Shown piece by piece: positions 22,601 to 31,185 of a DNA stretch of 64,000 nt. Numbering within the stretch: position 1 is the stretch's first letter; every line of letters begins with the position of its first letter. The notes below the pieces were generated by a model that searched no databases, was not told the origin of the DNA, and saw only the letters and a program-made list of their open reading frames with translations. The position numbers and the translations under genes are program-made. Source of the DNA: JANXQG01 sp963719885 (GTDB lineage Bacteria > Planctomycetota > Planctomycetia > Pirellulales > Thermoguttaceae); the NCBI GenBank assembly GCA_963719885.1, contig CAVRDP010000014.1, positions 62,001-126,000 on the forward strand. The letters run 5' to 3'.

Positions 22601-23288
22601 GAAGTTCAGTCTCTTGCGACGGAACCTGGGCGGCATCGCGACCATCAACCTGGCCGGCATCCGCCCGCTGCACGAGACGAGCGTCAAGCTGGGCAACGGC
22701 AAGGACTATCGCGATCGCACACAGAAGCTGGCCTTGCCGCTGAAGGACGAAGGGGCTTACCTCGTCGTCTGCCGCGGCGATGATCTGCACGCCAGCGGCC
22801 TGGTGCTGGTCACGCCGCTTACGGTCGAGATCCAGGAAGACGCCGTGAGCGGCAGGGTGCGGACGACGGTCAAGGACGTCAAGGCCGACCGCTACGTGCA
22901 TAACGTGCAGGTCAAGGTGATCGGCAGCGGCAACGACGACTTCGTGGCCGGCGACACGGACCTCCGCGGGGTTTTTGTGGCCGACGGCATCCACGGCCGC
23001 TCGACCGTGATCGCGCGGGCGGAGCCGTCGCGATATGCGTTCTTCCGCGGCCAGACGGATTTGGCCCCGCCGGTCCCAGCGGCGGCGCCTGCCCCCAAAG
23101 CGCCGGTCGCCGGAACCGCGGCCGCACCTTATGCGGCCGCCCCGGCGCAGCAGCCGATGTCGCAGGAAAAGCAGTTGCTCGAAGGCCTGGAACAACAGAA
23201 TAAGAGTTTCCAGGGCCAGCAGATGGAGAACCTGAAGAGGATTTATGAGAACAAGGCCAAGGGAGTGGAGATCAAGGGGGCGTATTAG
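13684..23288 (+). CDS. Giant secreted TPR / alpha-2-macroglobulin-like protein with nested thioredoxin module, about eight frame breaks
   Basis: The composite is about 3200 residues. The signal peptide starts at ATG 13684 (MKTYRWSLTVLAFLSVLIRL). N-terminal TPRs (about 13800-15200; YADAVKAIDNAAG, ALEFYKKALETG, WDDAISAWRRLVSKYPG) precede macroglobulin-type beta domains (DVIVKSSRDEVFVFAENMLT; YIYTDRPAYRAGQLVNVRG). The A2M-type domain is near 19240-19440 (STAWKFLAKGLSTETLAGEA). An alpha-alpha domain follows near 19880-20600, where the expected thioester CxEQ is absent (APWCQLEVGRLAS instead). Beta domains, more TPRs and a C-terminal tail (LLEGLEQQNKSFQGQQMENL) end at TAG 23286-23288. Frame changes fall near 13785, 14850, 16205, 17395, 18215, 18450, 20760 and 22530. 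It probably acts at the cell surface or in the periplasm. Its stop overlaps the convergent glycosyltransferase stop. Confidence 0.8.
15487..15514 (+). repeat. In-frame palindrome (CCGGCTAAAGCCGG core)
   Basis: Encodes GIPAKAGTPAK within the A2M-like gene. The core CCGGCT-AA-AGCCGG recurs outside genes at 58456-58469 as CCGGCTTTAGCCGG. Confidence 0.5.
15775..16830 (+). other. Proline-rich linker plus thioredoxin domain nested inside the A2M-like protein
   Basis: Between the macroglobulin segments GVFRKDYKDF (about 15740) and DANDIRVFATIENNVASNLL (about 16815) lie about 230 residues of Pro/Ala/Tyr-rich linker and a thioredoxin fold: ETVLLNFSADWCGPCRLMNP with WCGPC at 16548-16562, then a cis-Pro motif TTIPCFVMIVNGKEAGRVVG. 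The redox-active pair and cis-Pro are intact. The 5' junction lies in one uninterrupted frame with the preceding macroglobulin domain, and the 3' junction in one frame with the following one. The only break in the block (near 16205) is inside the linker. So the block is a true insertion rather than a frame artefact. Confidence 0.8.
17242..17267 (+). repeat. RPGVPG-type palindrome, variant copy
   Basis: ACCAGG-TACT-CCTGGT within the A2M-like gene (protein RAPGTPGRR). Compared with the usual ACCCGG-TACT-CCGGGT, both arms are changed and pairing is kept. It lies opposite in coding orientation to the other in-gene copies. Confidence 0.6.
19616..19650 (+). repeat. GGAGACGC tandem repeat inside the A2M-like gene
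   Basis: Three to four copies of GGAGACGC encode KDTETRRRGDAET, unlike flanking sequence. The same repeat ends the response-regulator gene at 32934-32968. Confidence 0.7.
20196..20249 (+). repeat. In-frame inverted repeat encoding GQVANLP..QISNLPH
   Basis: Arms at 20196-20218 and 20227-20249 pair over 23 bases with three mismatches around an 8-base loop. It is translated in frame within the helical domain of the A2M-like protein as two related NLP(E/H) units. Confidence 0.75.
22501..22527 (+). repeat. RPGVPG-type palindrome copy
   Basis: CGACCCGGAGTACCGGGTAC encodes RPGVPGTPG near the C-terminal end of the A2M-like gene. The core is ACCCGG-AGTA-CCGGGT. Confidence 0.75.
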
Positions 23289-24451
23289 AGCCGTTCGAAC
23301 AGTTCCAAATATCCTTCGATCATTTTTCCCAAATCGAACTCTGTTTCCGCCCGCTGCTGACCGGCTGCCCCAAGCCGCGCAGCCAAGGCGGGATCGTCCA
23401 GCAATCGAATCATCGCCGCTGCCAGGGCAGTTGTGTCATCCGGCGGCACGAGCAGCCCTGCCGCGTCTGCGCCTAAGAGCCAGCGATTGACCGGCACGTC
23501 GATCGCCACGCTGGGCACACCGGCAGCCATGGCTTCTACAATGGCTTGCGGGGAACCATCAGCCGCCGGGGCAACGTGTACGTCGGCGGCAGCCAACAGC
23601 CCCTCGACGTCGTCGAACATGCCGATCAAGCCGACACGCCCACCCAAACCCAGGGCCTTGACTTGCTCGACAACGGCCACTTCCGCCGGCGCCTCGCCGG
23701 CCAACCACAATCGCGCAGCCTCTTTCTGCCGGGCCACGATCGACCAGGCTGCCAAGAGCTGCTCCCAGCCGCGGTCCGCTTCCAGCCGACTGGTCGAGAC
23801 GACCAGCGGGGCATCTGCCGCCAGTTGCAGCACGGAGTTCGACTCGGCCAACAGATCGCGGGCCTCCGCCCGAGTCTCCTGCGTACGCGGCGGCAATCGC
23901 GGAACTCCCAGGTGGACGTCGAAGATTCGCTCCCGTGGATAGCCAGCGGCTTCCAACTCCCGTCGCGCGGCCTGAGTGTTGGCCACGAAGGCCCGCGCCT
24001 GCCGGCATGCACGCTTGATGGCGCGGCCGCCGGAGACGCGTACCTGGCGGAAACAATCTCCATGCCAGCCGGTCCGCTCCGGCGCGAGCACCACCCCAGG
24101 CTGCGATTTCCCGGTCCGTGCCACGGCCTGAACAACGGCCCGGGCCTCGTGCATCAGGCCCCACACAAAGACCAGATCGAACTGGCCGTCATGCCGTTGT
24201 ATCCAACGGGCCAGCGAGCGGGTCCAGCTCCACGTGCTCCAACGTCCGGCCGGCGGCGGGTCGAGACGCACGACGGGGAGGCCATGATAATAGATTTCCG
24301 CCGGCCAGTAGGAATGCCAGCGGGCCGTGACGATCGTGACCTCCGCGCCGAGATCCGCCAGGCCGCAGGCCAGTTGTCCGGCGCGGGTTTCCAGCGAGCC
24401 AACGCGCGGCCAGAATCGCTGCGCAATGATCGCCAGCCTGAGTGGCTTCAC
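23285..24451 (-). CDS. Glycosyltransferase family 4
   Basis: About 388 residues. The GTG at 24451 is chosen because the frame overlaps the hpt stop as GTGA and the GT4 fold begins there (VKPLRLAIIAQRFWPRVGS); upstream in-frame sequence lies inside hpt. The N-terminal Rossmann lobe has GSLETRAGQLACGLADLGAE. The C-terminal lobe has PLVVSTSRLEADRGWEQLL and the donor-binding signature SPQAIVEAMAAGVPSVAIDV with the EX7E-type acidic residues. It probably transfers a sugar from an NDP-sugar during surface glycan or glycolipid synthesis. It is translationally coupled to hpt, and its stop overlaps the convergent A2M-like stop. Substrate is not predictable. Confidence 0.88.
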   Translation of the reverse strand: MKPLRLAIIAQRFWPRVGSLETRAGQLACGLADLGAEVTIVTARWHSYWPAEIYYHGLPVVRLDPPPAGRWSTWSWTRSLARWIQRHDGQFDLVFVWGLMHEARAVVQAVARTGKSQPGVVLAPERTGWHGDCFRQVRVSGGRAIKRACRQARAFVANTQAARRELEAAGYPRERIFDVHLGVPRLPPRTQETRAEARDLLAESNSVLQLAADAPLVVSTSRLEADRGWEQLLAAWSIVARQKEAARLWLAGEAPAEVAVVEQVKALGLGGRVGLIGMFDDVEGLLAAADVHVAPAADGSPQAIVEAMAAGVPSVAIDVPVNRWLLGADAAGLLVPPDDTTALAAAMIRLLDDPALAARLGAAGQQRAETEFDLGKMIEGYLELFERL

Positions 24452-24984
24452 CGGCCCGGCTCCGCAAAATCCGGCGGTTCCAATTCGGCCACGTAAGGCA
24501 GGTTCCGGTACATGTCCTGGTAGTCCAGCCCGTAACCGACCACGAACACGTTGGGGATGTCGAAGGCTACGTAGTTCGGTTTCATGGGCACTTCGCAACG
24601 ACCTTCCTTCCGCAGCAGCACTGCAGTGCGCACGCTCACGGGTCCCAAGTCGTCGATCTGCGGCACCAATTCCCAAAGGGTGTTGCCGGTGTCGAAGATG
24701 TCGTCGACCAGCAGCACGTCGCGGCCGCGAACGTCGGACGACAGCAGATCGAGATTCAACACCAACGGGCCGGGCCGCGTACTATCGCCGCGGTAGCTGC
24801 GGGCTTGCACCAGTTCCAGCCGCAACGGCAGGTCGATCCGCCGGATCAAGTCCGAGAGGAACACGACACTGCCGATCAACACGCCGATGATCGTCAGCGG
24901 GCGGCCTTCGTACTGCTGGCGAAGTTCCTTGGCAAGACGGTCGACGCCCGCGCGAAGCTGTTCCTGGTCGATCAAGGTTTTCAT
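24448..24984 (-). CDS. hpt: Hypoxanthine phosphoribosyltransferase
   Basis: About 178 residues from the ATG at 24984 (MKTLIDQEQLRAGVDRLA); an upstream ATG at 24993 overlaps the previous stop as ATGA. GAGGAG lies 9 bases before the 24984 ATG, which favours it. The PRPP-binding loop VLLVDDIFDTGNTL and the N-terminal PRTase segment IIGVLIGSVVFLSDLIRR are intact. The C-terminal YVAFDIPNVFVVGYGLDYQD is typical of HPRT. It converts hypoxanthine (and usually guanine) plus PRPP to the nucleotide in the cytoplasm (purine salvage). It is sandwiched between envelope-type genes in a tightly coupled operon. Confidence 0.93.
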   Translation of the reverse strand: MKTLIDQEQLRAGVDRLAKELRQQYEGRPLTIIGVLIGSVVFLSDLIRRIDLPLRLELVQARSYRGDSTRPGPLVLNLDLLSSDVRGRDVLLVDDIFDTGNTLWELVPQIDDLGPVSVRTAVLLRKEGRCEVPMKPNYVAFDIPNVFVVGYGLDYQDMYRNLPYVAELEPPDFAEPGR

Positions 24985-24989
24985 GGTCG

Positions 24990-27900
24990 TCATCTCCTCG
25001 GCCGCCCCGGCGGCGGTGTTCCCGGCGGGGCCTGATTCATGTCCAGCGAGCGCACGCCGTCGGCGTTGATCTGATTCGTCTTGGGGAAGTAAAGAATCTT
25101 CTGGGCGGCAAAACGCGAAGCCTGAGTTCCCTCGCCGCCGTCCTGCTTGAAAAGCTCGGCGTCGCTGCGGCCGTCGCCCTCCAGGATCAGCAAGTCCTTG
25201 GCCTGGGTATAGGTCAGCCGGGCGCTGCGGGCGGTGAAATTAATCCCCTCGGTGATCACGTTGTCCAGGGCAGTCAGTTCCAGGTTGCCGTTACTGCTGC
25301 CCGACACGGGACTCATGTCGTCCACTTCCAGGTTGTCGCAGTGCAGCACTACGGCCTTGGTGGGGTGCAGCAGTTTCGGTTCGTCGCTTTCCAGTGTAGC
25401 ATTCCACGACGGCACGGGGGCGTATGCCGCGCGGACCTGCCCATGGAACGTGATTTCCTTGCGAATCTTGTTGCCCGTAAGCGATTTCATGAATCGCAGG
25501 TGAATGCACGTCAACTCATTCGGATCGGGCGTCCGGGCAGTTGCGGCCCGAAGGCCACCGGGCGCGTTGCCGCCGACCGCGGCGGGCCGGCAAGCGGCCC
25601 GCCCGGCATGGTAAAGCCTTGGCCGCCTCCCCGGCGAACGCTGACCAGCCAGCCCGGTCCGTTGCCATGGAAATCGCCGGTAATGTTGTTCAGATCGAGG
25701 TCCTTCAACCGCATGCGCTCGTAGGAAACCTGCTGTCCGGCCTCAACGGTGCGGCTCTCGATGAAGACGCCATCGCCGCAGACCAGCTTTTCGACCGCCG
25801 GCGGCGGCTGTTGCTGCCGGGCATCCGAAAAGCTGATCGGCTGTTGGAATTGGACGTCGAGCCAGGCCGTCTGCAACAGTTGCGAATCGCTGATGACGTT
25901 GACCGAGTCCTGGAAATGGGCCTTGCGGCCGTCAAAGAGCATGCCCTGTTGCCAATCGATCCGCACCGTTTTCGCTGGATTCAGGGGCCGGTTTTCCAGG
26001 TCGCGATCGAGGACTTTTTCCATCCGCCCGGGACCTTCCATGGCGAGTACGTTGGCGCCGCGATCGATGTGGATGTTCGGCCCGGTGAGACTCATGCCGC
26101 GGCCTTCCATGTGGGCCGGCTCACCCTTGACGGTCACCTTGGCCTGCGGCGAGTTGGCCTCCGTGGCATGCAGCCATTGGCCGGTGACCAAAAGCGGCAG
26201 ATCGCCGGGCAGGGCCGTCTGGGTCTCTTGCAGTTTCACGTTGTCGGTGACCGTGACCTCGGTCAGGTCGCCCTGCTGCTGGTCGCGGAGGAGCACGCGG
26301 GCCTGCAGCAGGCGGCCTCTGATTTCTATATGGGCTTGCCGGCCGCCAGCCGCCGCCGGATCTTGCGCGCCCAGCGGCGGGGCACCCGGTACTCCGGGTC
26401 GCGGCGAGGCAGGAACAGCGCCTGGACGTGAGGGGGTTGTGGAAGCAAGCGTCGATGGCACGTAGGGCTGGGGCGAGCCGGCTGCCGCAACTCCCGCGGT
26501 AGAGGCCGCCGACGTGACGGGCGGCGCAGTGGTAAACCAGGTTTCCAACCGCTCGACCCTGGTGGAGAATTGAGGGGAAGTGCCGATGACATTTCCTTCG
26601 GCGAGCAGACGATCGGGCTGGAAGCCACCCTCACCCCCGGGCACTGCACCCTGCGTGGTCCCTCTCCCAGAGTTTGACTGGGGCCCTTCCGCTGGCAATT
26701 CGTGCAGCCAGAAGTGAATCTCCCGAGCATCGAGCTGGCCCATGGCATGGAACTTCAGCGTGGCCCCGCCGATGAGCGAAATCACCTGGTTCTGGTCCTG
26801 GGGCCGGGCCTCCAGCTTCTCGCCCCAACGGGCTTCAAGCTGCTGGCCCGGCCGGTCGGCCATTTCACCCCGCAACCAGCCGGGACCCGCGGCCAACAAT
26901 TGAAATTGCCCCGTGTGGTCCGGCGGTCCCGGCGTATAGCGAAGACTCGGCGTGTGGATCTCGTTGGCGTCCTTATGCACCGTCGCCTCCTGCGTGTCTT
27001 GCAGATAAATCTCACCGATCTGTCCGTTGGTCAACTTGCATTGCAAGCGCTCGGCGCGGGCCTGTAGATGATCCAGAGGCGCGTTCAGCGTGGTGGGCGT
27101 GCCCTGGGCCTCGATGCGGGCCGGCTGGAGATCGAAGCCCGGCGCGGTCTGTTTGGCAGGCGGCGCCGCGCCGGGCCGCTGGGCCGGACGCGTGAAGTAG
27201 ATCGAAAGCAAATCGCAGCCCATGTGGTCGCTCGGACCGTTGGGCTGAATCCGTTGGACGTCGACCTGGTCGCGGAAGGTGGCCTTCTGCTCGATCAGGT
27301 TGAAACGGAACGGTCCGCGGCACGTGATCTCGACCGGAGCGGCGTGGGCGGAGAGCGTGCCCAGCCCCGGCGAAGCCGCCGGCTGCGGCCCGCTAGCGGG
27401 CGCCCCACCCTGCTGGGCCGTGGCGGCCGAGCCCGAACCCATGTCCATGTGCAATCGCTCGACGTGCTCGAACTGGATCTGCTCGATGCCGCCAATGTTC
27501 GGTCCTTCCTGGTTCGCCACGGGAGCCCCCAGGCGGGGCAAGAGCTTGATCTCCATCTCCCGCCCGCGGCCCGAGTTGCGACCCCACTGGAAATCGACGT
27601 CGCTGGCCGTGTGGATCCGCTGTTCGCTGAGATCGACGTCGTGGGTCAATACGAGCAAGTCGTCTCGATGGTCCGGCTGCTTGCCTTGGCTGCGGATTCG
27701 CACCGGCCCGTGAAGCCGGCCTTCGATCAGCCGGCCGATGCCGCCGCCGCCCTTGTTCAGGTCCAGCGGCCGGTCGAAACGCAGGTTCGCGCCCTCCGGC
27801 ACTTCCAGCACCACGGCGTGTCGCAGGCGCTCGACCATGTCGGTCACGGTTTCATCGGGCATAAAGATGATCGTCAGCGGCGTGAGGTCGACCCAGCCGT

Positions 27901-28170
27901 TGCCGTGGTTCTTATAAGCCCGCCAGAGCAGCATGCCCTGGCCGTTGTTGTTGATGATCTTAGCGTCGTGGAGTTCCCAGGAGCCGGGCGGGAAAAGGAC
28001 TTCCAGCTCGTTGCGCTGCGGTATGGACGAACCGGCAACCGAACTGCCGGTGGTGTCTTTCGGCGGCAGCGGCGGCGGTTCGATCCAGGGCACGGCCACA
28101 GCGCGTAAGACCAATAAGCCACCAGCACGATGGCGAAGCTGGCGCCGATATGGATCGTCCGATGCGTCAC
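24990..28170 (-). CDS. Large LptC/OstA-like envelope protein, two frameshifts
   Basis: A composite of about 1060 residues. The true N-terminus is the ATG at 28170, giving a single membrane anchor (ASFAIVLVAYWSYALW). The frame then shifts near 28090 into PWIEPPPLPPKDTTG. The body contains repeated OstA/LptA-like beta segments (LTHDVDLSEQRIHTASDVDF; GRLLQARVLLRDQQQGDLTE). The frame shifts again near 25515 into LTCIHLRFMKSLTGNKIRKE, ending at a TGA that overlaps a candidate hpt start. The likely role is in lipid/LPS-type transport between membranes, anchored in the inner membrane; this is inferred from fold resemblance. An in-frame RPGVPG palindrome (26378-26404) and a CCCTCACCCCC-type repeat (about 26623-26675) sit inside. 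Confidence 0.65.
26378..26404 (-). repeat. RPGVPG-type palindrome copy in the OstA-like gene
   Basis: Core ACCCGG-TACT-CCGGGT on the plus strand. On the coding strand it reads PRPGVPGAP in the same phase as the copies at 22501, 52004 and 52732. Confidence 0.78.
26623..26675 (-). repeat. CCCTCACCCCC...CCCTCTCCC dispersed repeat inside the OstA-like gene
   Basis: On the coding strand it gives SGRGTTQGAVPGGEGGF, unlike the flanking beta-rich sequence. It resembles the CCTCTCCC hairpin family at 32433-32473 and 61424-61464. Confidence 0.5.
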
Positions 28171-28247
28171 CGCTGTATCTATCGGAAGGCAATACGAAAA
28201 ACATTAAAGAATGGGGAACCTGTCGCCGACAGGGGTCGCGCCAGGTG

Positions 28248-29429
28248 TCACCGCTGGATTATCACGCGCGATCCTACCGAGAGAATTCCGAAGACGTCGT
28301 CCATGTCCTGCTCGCTGAGCCAGATCGTGCTGCGGCTACGGCTGTCGGCCGTGACCCGAGTGTCGTTGGTCCCCTGCATGCTGATGTTGCCGCTGGCATT
28401 GCCCAACTCAATCCACTGCTTGCCCGTTCCGTTGCCGGGGACTGCTGCCGGCGGGCGTTGATCGCGAACCGTGTACATGCCCCAGGCATGGCTCAAGTCG
28501 TTGCTCAACACCACGTTGAATCGGCCCGCATAGCGGCCGTCGAGCATCAACGTCATTTCCGAGTGATCGGTGCTGATTTGGGCACTGAAGGGGCCTTTGA
28601 ACACCTTGAGCTCCTTGCCCGGTGGAAGTTCCTGCGTGACCACCTCGGGTTCCTGGCCCGGCTCGAGGCGCCGCGGACCGCAGATGCCGTTGATTTTCGC
28701 CAGCAGCAGGCCCGGAATCTGGTAACGGTCGCCGATGCTTTTCAGGGTGTCGCCCGCCTGGACCAGGTAAGGGCTTCCCAACCAGTACTCGCGCGAGTAG
28801 ATCACCTTGGCGCCCAACTGATCCAGAAGCAGGGTAACCTCCCGCGTCTGGGACGGCGACAGGTCCGGACTGCCGTAAAGCTGGCTAAGGATCAGCAACG
28901 CGTCGGCAAATCGATTCTCTTTAACCTTTTGATCGACCTGTTGCATGATGAGGTCGAGATTGGGTGACGACGGACGCTCGGCCGGCGGCGGCAACGTGTT
29001 TTGTGAAATCGCTAGCGGTGGTTGCGGCAAGGAATTTTGCCTATTGAATGGATTTCCATCGCCCGGCGGTGGGGTAGGCGGGGTAGGTGGCGGGGGAGGC
29101 AAGGCGCTGGAATCGCTCTGGGACGGCCACGGCGGCGGCATGCTCGCCGGGCCGGTCGTGTAGGGCGGGGCAGTTCCGCCAAGGGCCGGAAAACCGTTGT
29201 TAGTCGGCGGCGCCTGCGTCGGAAGACTGGGAGGGTTGCTGGACGCCGGGCTGGGAATATTGGTCACCGGGGGACCCATCTGCTTTCCGATGTCGATCGT
29301 CGGCGGCGTCGTATTGCCGTCAAGTCCCGGTGGCAACGTAGGCTCCGGCGAACGGTTCAGCGAGAGATAGACTCCGCACAATACCGCGAGCAAGAGGCCG
29401 AAAAACAGCACATTCTTGAGCGCATTCAT
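28248..29429 (-). CDS. LysM protein with degenerate L,D-transpeptidase-like domain
   Basis: 393 residues from the ATG at 29429, preceded by AAGGAGG. An N-terminal membrane anchor (NALKNVLFFGLLLAVLCGVY) is followed by a Pro/Ser-rich linker, a helical segment (IMQQVDQKVKENRFADALLI), a LysM domain (YLVQAGDTLKSIGDRYQIPG) and a YkuD-like beta domain (ELKVFKGPFSAQISTDHSEM; KQWIELGNASGNISMQGT). In active L,D-transpeptidases the end of the domain has HGT and SHGC(I/V)R. Here the matching stretches read MQGTNDTRVTADSRSRSTIW, so the catalytic His and Cys are missing. It probably binds the wall without cross-linking it. Followed 77 bases later by the OstA-like gene on the same strand. Confidence 0.82.
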   Translation of the reverse strand: MNALKNVLFFGLLLAVLCGVYLSLNRSPEPTLPPGLDGNTTPPTIDIGKQMGPPVTNIPSPASSNPPSLPTQAPPTNNGFPALGGTAPPYTTGPASMPPPWPSQSDSSALPPPPPTPPTPPPGDGNPFNRQNSLPQPPLAISQNTLPPPAERPSSPNLDLIMQQVDQKVKENRFADALLILSQLYGSPDLSPSQTREVTLLLDQLGAKVIYSREYWLGSPYLVQAGDTLKSIGDRYQIPGLLLAKINGICGPRRLEPGQEPEVVTQELPPGKELKVFKGPFSAQISTDHSEMTLMLDGRYAGRFNVVLSNDLSHAWGMYTVRDQRPPAAVPGNGTGKQWIELGNASGNISMQGTNDTRVTADSRSRSTIWLSEQDMDDVFGILSVGSRVIIQR

Positions 29430-29594
29430 GACCGTCCTCCTTGACGAATCATGTCCAATTTTTTGAGAACCAAGGGCGCCGCTGGGGCAACATCCTATCG
29501 CCCGGCGCCAACCCATCGAGCCAAAGAGTTTCGACTTTAGCGCGGGCATCCTACAAGAATAGGGCTTGTGACGCCATGGCAATTTAGGGGATTT

Positions 29595-30728
29595 TTACCG
29601 CGCAAATTGCTCGTGGAGGAACTTCGCCACGTCGTCCCACTTTCCGGCCGCTTTTTCGAAATCGACCTGCATCGCCCGGATCGTCCGCGGCGTCTTGATC
29701 GGCGGCTGGACGGTCACGTCGGGGTTCAGCGGCACCTGGGCGCTGGGGCCCTGGGCCAAGCGGGCCTCGACCTCCGGCGAAAGGATGTAATCGACCAGCC
29801 GGCGGGCTTCGGCCGCATGCGGCGCGCCTTTGATCACGGCCAAGGTGTTGGGAATATAGAGCGTGCCGATCTGTCCTTCCCCCTGGTCCGGGTAGACGAT
29901 CTCGACCGGCCGGCCAGCCTGGATTTCCTCATAAGCGTCGTCGGTATCGGTGATGCCGAAATCGATCTCGCCGCTGGATGTCGCCTGGGCCACCTGCTTG
30001 TTGCCAGAGAGGATTTTGACCTGGTTGGCCCTGAGTTTCTCGAAGAACTCCCGTGCCTTTTCATCGCCCCAGGCCGCGAACAGGCAGGCCGCATGGGTGG
30101 CCGTGGTGCCGAACAGCGGTTTGGCCATGCCGATCCGCCCTTTCCAGCGGGCGTCGGTCAGATCGGCGATCGAATGCGGCCACTGATCCTTCGGCGTCCG
30201 CTTCGTATTAACCAGCAAAATCCTCGCCCGGGCTGCCAGGCCATGCCAGAGGCCGTCTTTCGAGCGATACATGGCCGGATAGCGCTCTGCGATTTTCGGG
30301 CGATAGACATCCAGCAGCCCCAGCCGGGCCAGTCGCAGGGTAAGGAGGATTTCGTTGTTCCAGAAGACATCGCAGCGCGGCCGGTCGGCCTCGGCGACAA
30401 TCGCGTTGGCCAGGCCGACGGTCTTGGCCGACTCCGCATCGAATTTCGGCCGGACGGCGATACCGGTGGTCTTGGTAAAATCTTCGAAGATCGGCTTGGC
30501 GAATTCTTCGTCCTGGGCCGTATACACAACCACTTCCGGGCCGGTCGAGGTCCAGCAGCCGGTGAGGGCAAGGAGAAGGAGAAGAGCAAGGAAGCAACCG
30601 GCCTTTGCCCCGGAGGGGCAGTTGAGAATAGCCCAGCAATTTATTGCTGGGAGGGAGAAACCAAGACGCTTTGCAGTCCTGGAGGGACGAATGAGATAAC
30701 TCGTTGGAGAACTTCTGAGTAAAAACAT
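29595..30728 (-). CDS. Solute-binding lipoprotein of an iron-type ABC transporter
   Basis: The lipobox LLLLLALTGC is followed by a family-1 solute-binding fold (VVVYTAQDEEFAKPIFEDFT; DVFWNNEILLTLRLARLGLL; ITDTDDAYEEIQAGRPVEIV; GTLYIPNTLAVIKGAPHAAE), as in Fe3+/phosphonate-type binding proteins. About 330 residues follow the lipobox. The start is uncertain: the frame opens at 30728, but the first 40 codons run through a palindrome-bearing repeat (30632-30651) and no start codon lies between it and the hydrophobic stretch. No permease or ATPase gene is next to it. Likely attached to a membrane facing the periplasm. Confidence 0.85.
   Translation of the reverse strand: MFLLRSSPTSYLIRPSRTAKRLGFSLPAINCWAILNCPSGAKAGCFLALLLLLALTGCWTSTGPEVVVYTAQDEEFAKPIFEDFTKTTGIAVRPKFDAESAKTVGLANAIVAEADRPRCDVFWNNEILLTLRLARLGLLDVYRPKIAERYPAMYRSKDGLWHGLAARARILLVNTKRTPKDQWPHSIADLTDARWKGRIGMAKPLFGTTATHAACLFAAWGDEKAREFFEKLRANQVKILSGNKQVAQATSSGEIDFGITDTDDAYEEIQAGRPVEIVYPDQGEGQIGTLYIPNTLAVIKGAPHAAEARRLVDYILSPEVEARLAQGPSAQVPLNPDVTVQPPIKTPRTIRAMQVDFEKAAGKWDDVAKFLHEQFAR
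30632..30651. repeat. Palindrome in the 5' end of the solute-binding gene
   Basis: CCCAGCAAT-TT-ATTGCTGGG, perfect 9-base arms. Flanking CCCCGGAGGGGC (about 30608-30619) is also palindromic. It resembles intergenic repeats but lies in the open frame before the lipobox. Confidence 0.7.
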
Positions 30729-30858
30729 TAGTAATGCGCATGCATCGCTGAGCAGACCTTCATCCGACCATTATACAGCAACCACAAGGGCGAAACAGCA
30801 GGCGGGAGAGCCGAACATTCGACAGAAAAATAGAGAGCAGAAAAATGGGAAGCGGCCA

Positions 30859-30979
30859 AACCACGAAATACACGAAACACACGAAAAAGGATAGGCGTCG
30901 AGTACGAACGCATCGTCATTTAGTTCCTTGTAGTTCAATCGCATGGTCTTCTTTCGTGTGTTTTGTGTATTTCGTGGTT
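30859..30979. repeat. Long inverted repeat, 28-base arms
   Basis: Arms 30859-30886 and 30952-30979 pair with one mismatch (core CACGAAATACACGAAACACA). The loop is 65 bases. Position between genes suggests a dispersed palindromic element rather than a simple terminator. Confidence 0.8.
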
Positions 30980-31150
30980 CATCTCTCCTGTCGAGACTAT
31001 TTCGCCACGACTCGGTCGTCGTCTTGATTTTACGCGGAAAGCGAGAGACACCCCTCTTAACGGTGGATTTCTCGCTGGCAATTGACGAATCCCACCTGGC
31101 AGTCCAGAATAAAGGGTCCATTGAAATTCGAACCGCAAGGCATGTACGAA

Positions 31151-31182
31151 GTCGCCCGTCGCAAACGGGCGTGGATTGAAAC
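31151..31182 (+). CRISPR. Single orphan CRISPR repeat (type I-C-like)
   Basis: Thirty-two bases beginning GTCGCCCGTC, containing the short palindrome CCCGT...ACGGG and ending GTGGATTGAAAC, the usual layout of type I-C repeats. No second perfect copy and no cas genes lie in the window. Only three bases separate it from the glyA ATG. Confidence 0.55.
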
Positions 31183-31185
31183 CCA

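Larger units (their letters stand above)
30729..31185. other. Repeat-dense gap upstream of glyA
   Basis: No gene is supportable. It holds a long inverted repeat (30859-30886 with 30952-30979) and a lone CRISPR-type repeat unit (31151-31182) that abuts the glyA start. Confidence 0.7.
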
